From: an uncultured Clostridia bacterium
Lineage (GTDB): Bacteria; Bacillota; Clostridia; Oscillospirales; CAG-272
Direction of reading: 5' to 3'
Length of the DNA stretch: 5,972 nt
NCBI GenBank assembly: GCA_947304475.1
Contig: CAMZBE010000095.1
Location: 1-5,972, forward strand
The position numbers and the translations under genes were made by a program. Shown here in pieces: positions 5,886-5,972 of this stretch; within the stretch, counting starts at the first letter, position 1, and every line of letters starts with the position of its first letter. A model generated the notes under the pieces. The model searched no databases. It was not told where the DNA came from and was given only the letters and a program-made list of their open reading frames with translations.

Positions 5886-5972
5886 GGTTTTTTCTCCTTT
5901 TCGGTTTTATTTCCTTTCCGTTATTTTTTAATCGTGTTCGCCACGAATTAAAAACAGATCAGGGAAGCTCGT
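5886..5972 (-). promoter_or_regulatory. Leader and probable promoter-proximal region of the operon, with an AT-flanked hairpin
   Basis: These 87 nt lie upstream of the binding-protein gene and continue past the window. The ribosome binding site AAAAGGAG is at 5894-5901. Further upstream, 5925-5936 and 5942-5954 form a 12-bp hairpin with a single bulged base (TCGTG/CACGA core, loop TTCGC as read on the plus strand, A/T outer pairs). On the minus strand it has Ts before and As after, the reverse of an intrinsic terminator, so it is better viewed as a possible operator or leader stem. No convincing paired -35/-10 hexamers are seen; the promoter may be beyond the window. Confidence 0.4.

Noticed and set aside
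3537..5951. Very long plus-strand open frame (about 804 codons) covering the whole receptor gene
   Set aside because: It is the exact antisense frame of the receptor gene and stays open only because that gene lacks TTA, CTA and TCA codons. Its translation is low-complexity (rich in V, G, D, R), has no recognisable motif, and its start lies inside the hairpin at 3523-3551.

Overview
The window holds most of one operon on the minus strand, an oligopeptide/dipeptide-type (Opp/Dpp family) ABC importer. In transcription order, from high to low coordinates, it contains: an extracytoplasmic solute-binding lipoprotein of the SBP_bac_5 family (5885 to 3603), the OppB-type permease (3421 to 2429), the OppC-type permease (2411 to 783), and the OppD-type ATPase (769 to the window edge, truncated). 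A partner OppF-type ATPase would be expected just beyond position 1 but is not in view. There are no plus-strand genes, RNA genes, mobile elements or CRISPR arrays.

Organism: every gene has a strong AGGAGG-like Shine-Dalgarno sequence 8 nt from its start. The binding protein has a Gram-positive-style lipoprotein signal, one gene starts with TTG, and the DNA is moderately GC-rich. This fits a Firmicutes/Clostridia lineage, probably an uncultured gut or rumen type, but that is inference from style and not a placement.

Layout: 5886-5972 is a short leader or promoter region with an AT-flanked hairpin. The 181-nt gap between the binding-protein gene and oppB (3422-3602) is packed with inverted repeats, including a GC-rich 12-bp hairpin, a small hairpin followed by a T-run, and a 60-nt imperfect hairpin just upstream of the oppB ribosome binding site. 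By contrast, oppB-oppC and oppC-oppD are separated by only 17 and 13 nt. This suggests one transcript whose first, binding-protein segment is made or kept at a higher level than the membrane and ATPase segments.

How the parts work together: the lipoprotein captures a peptide-like (or other oligomeric) solute outside the membrane, OppB and OppC form the channel, and OppD (with OppF) powers transport with ATP. The main departures from a textbook Opp system are two large insertions facing the same side of the membrane: about 225 residues in OppC directly after its first membrane helix, and about 130 residues in the binding protein. OppD also carries a roughly 50-residue charged N-terminal extension. 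The real substrate cannot be read from sequence.
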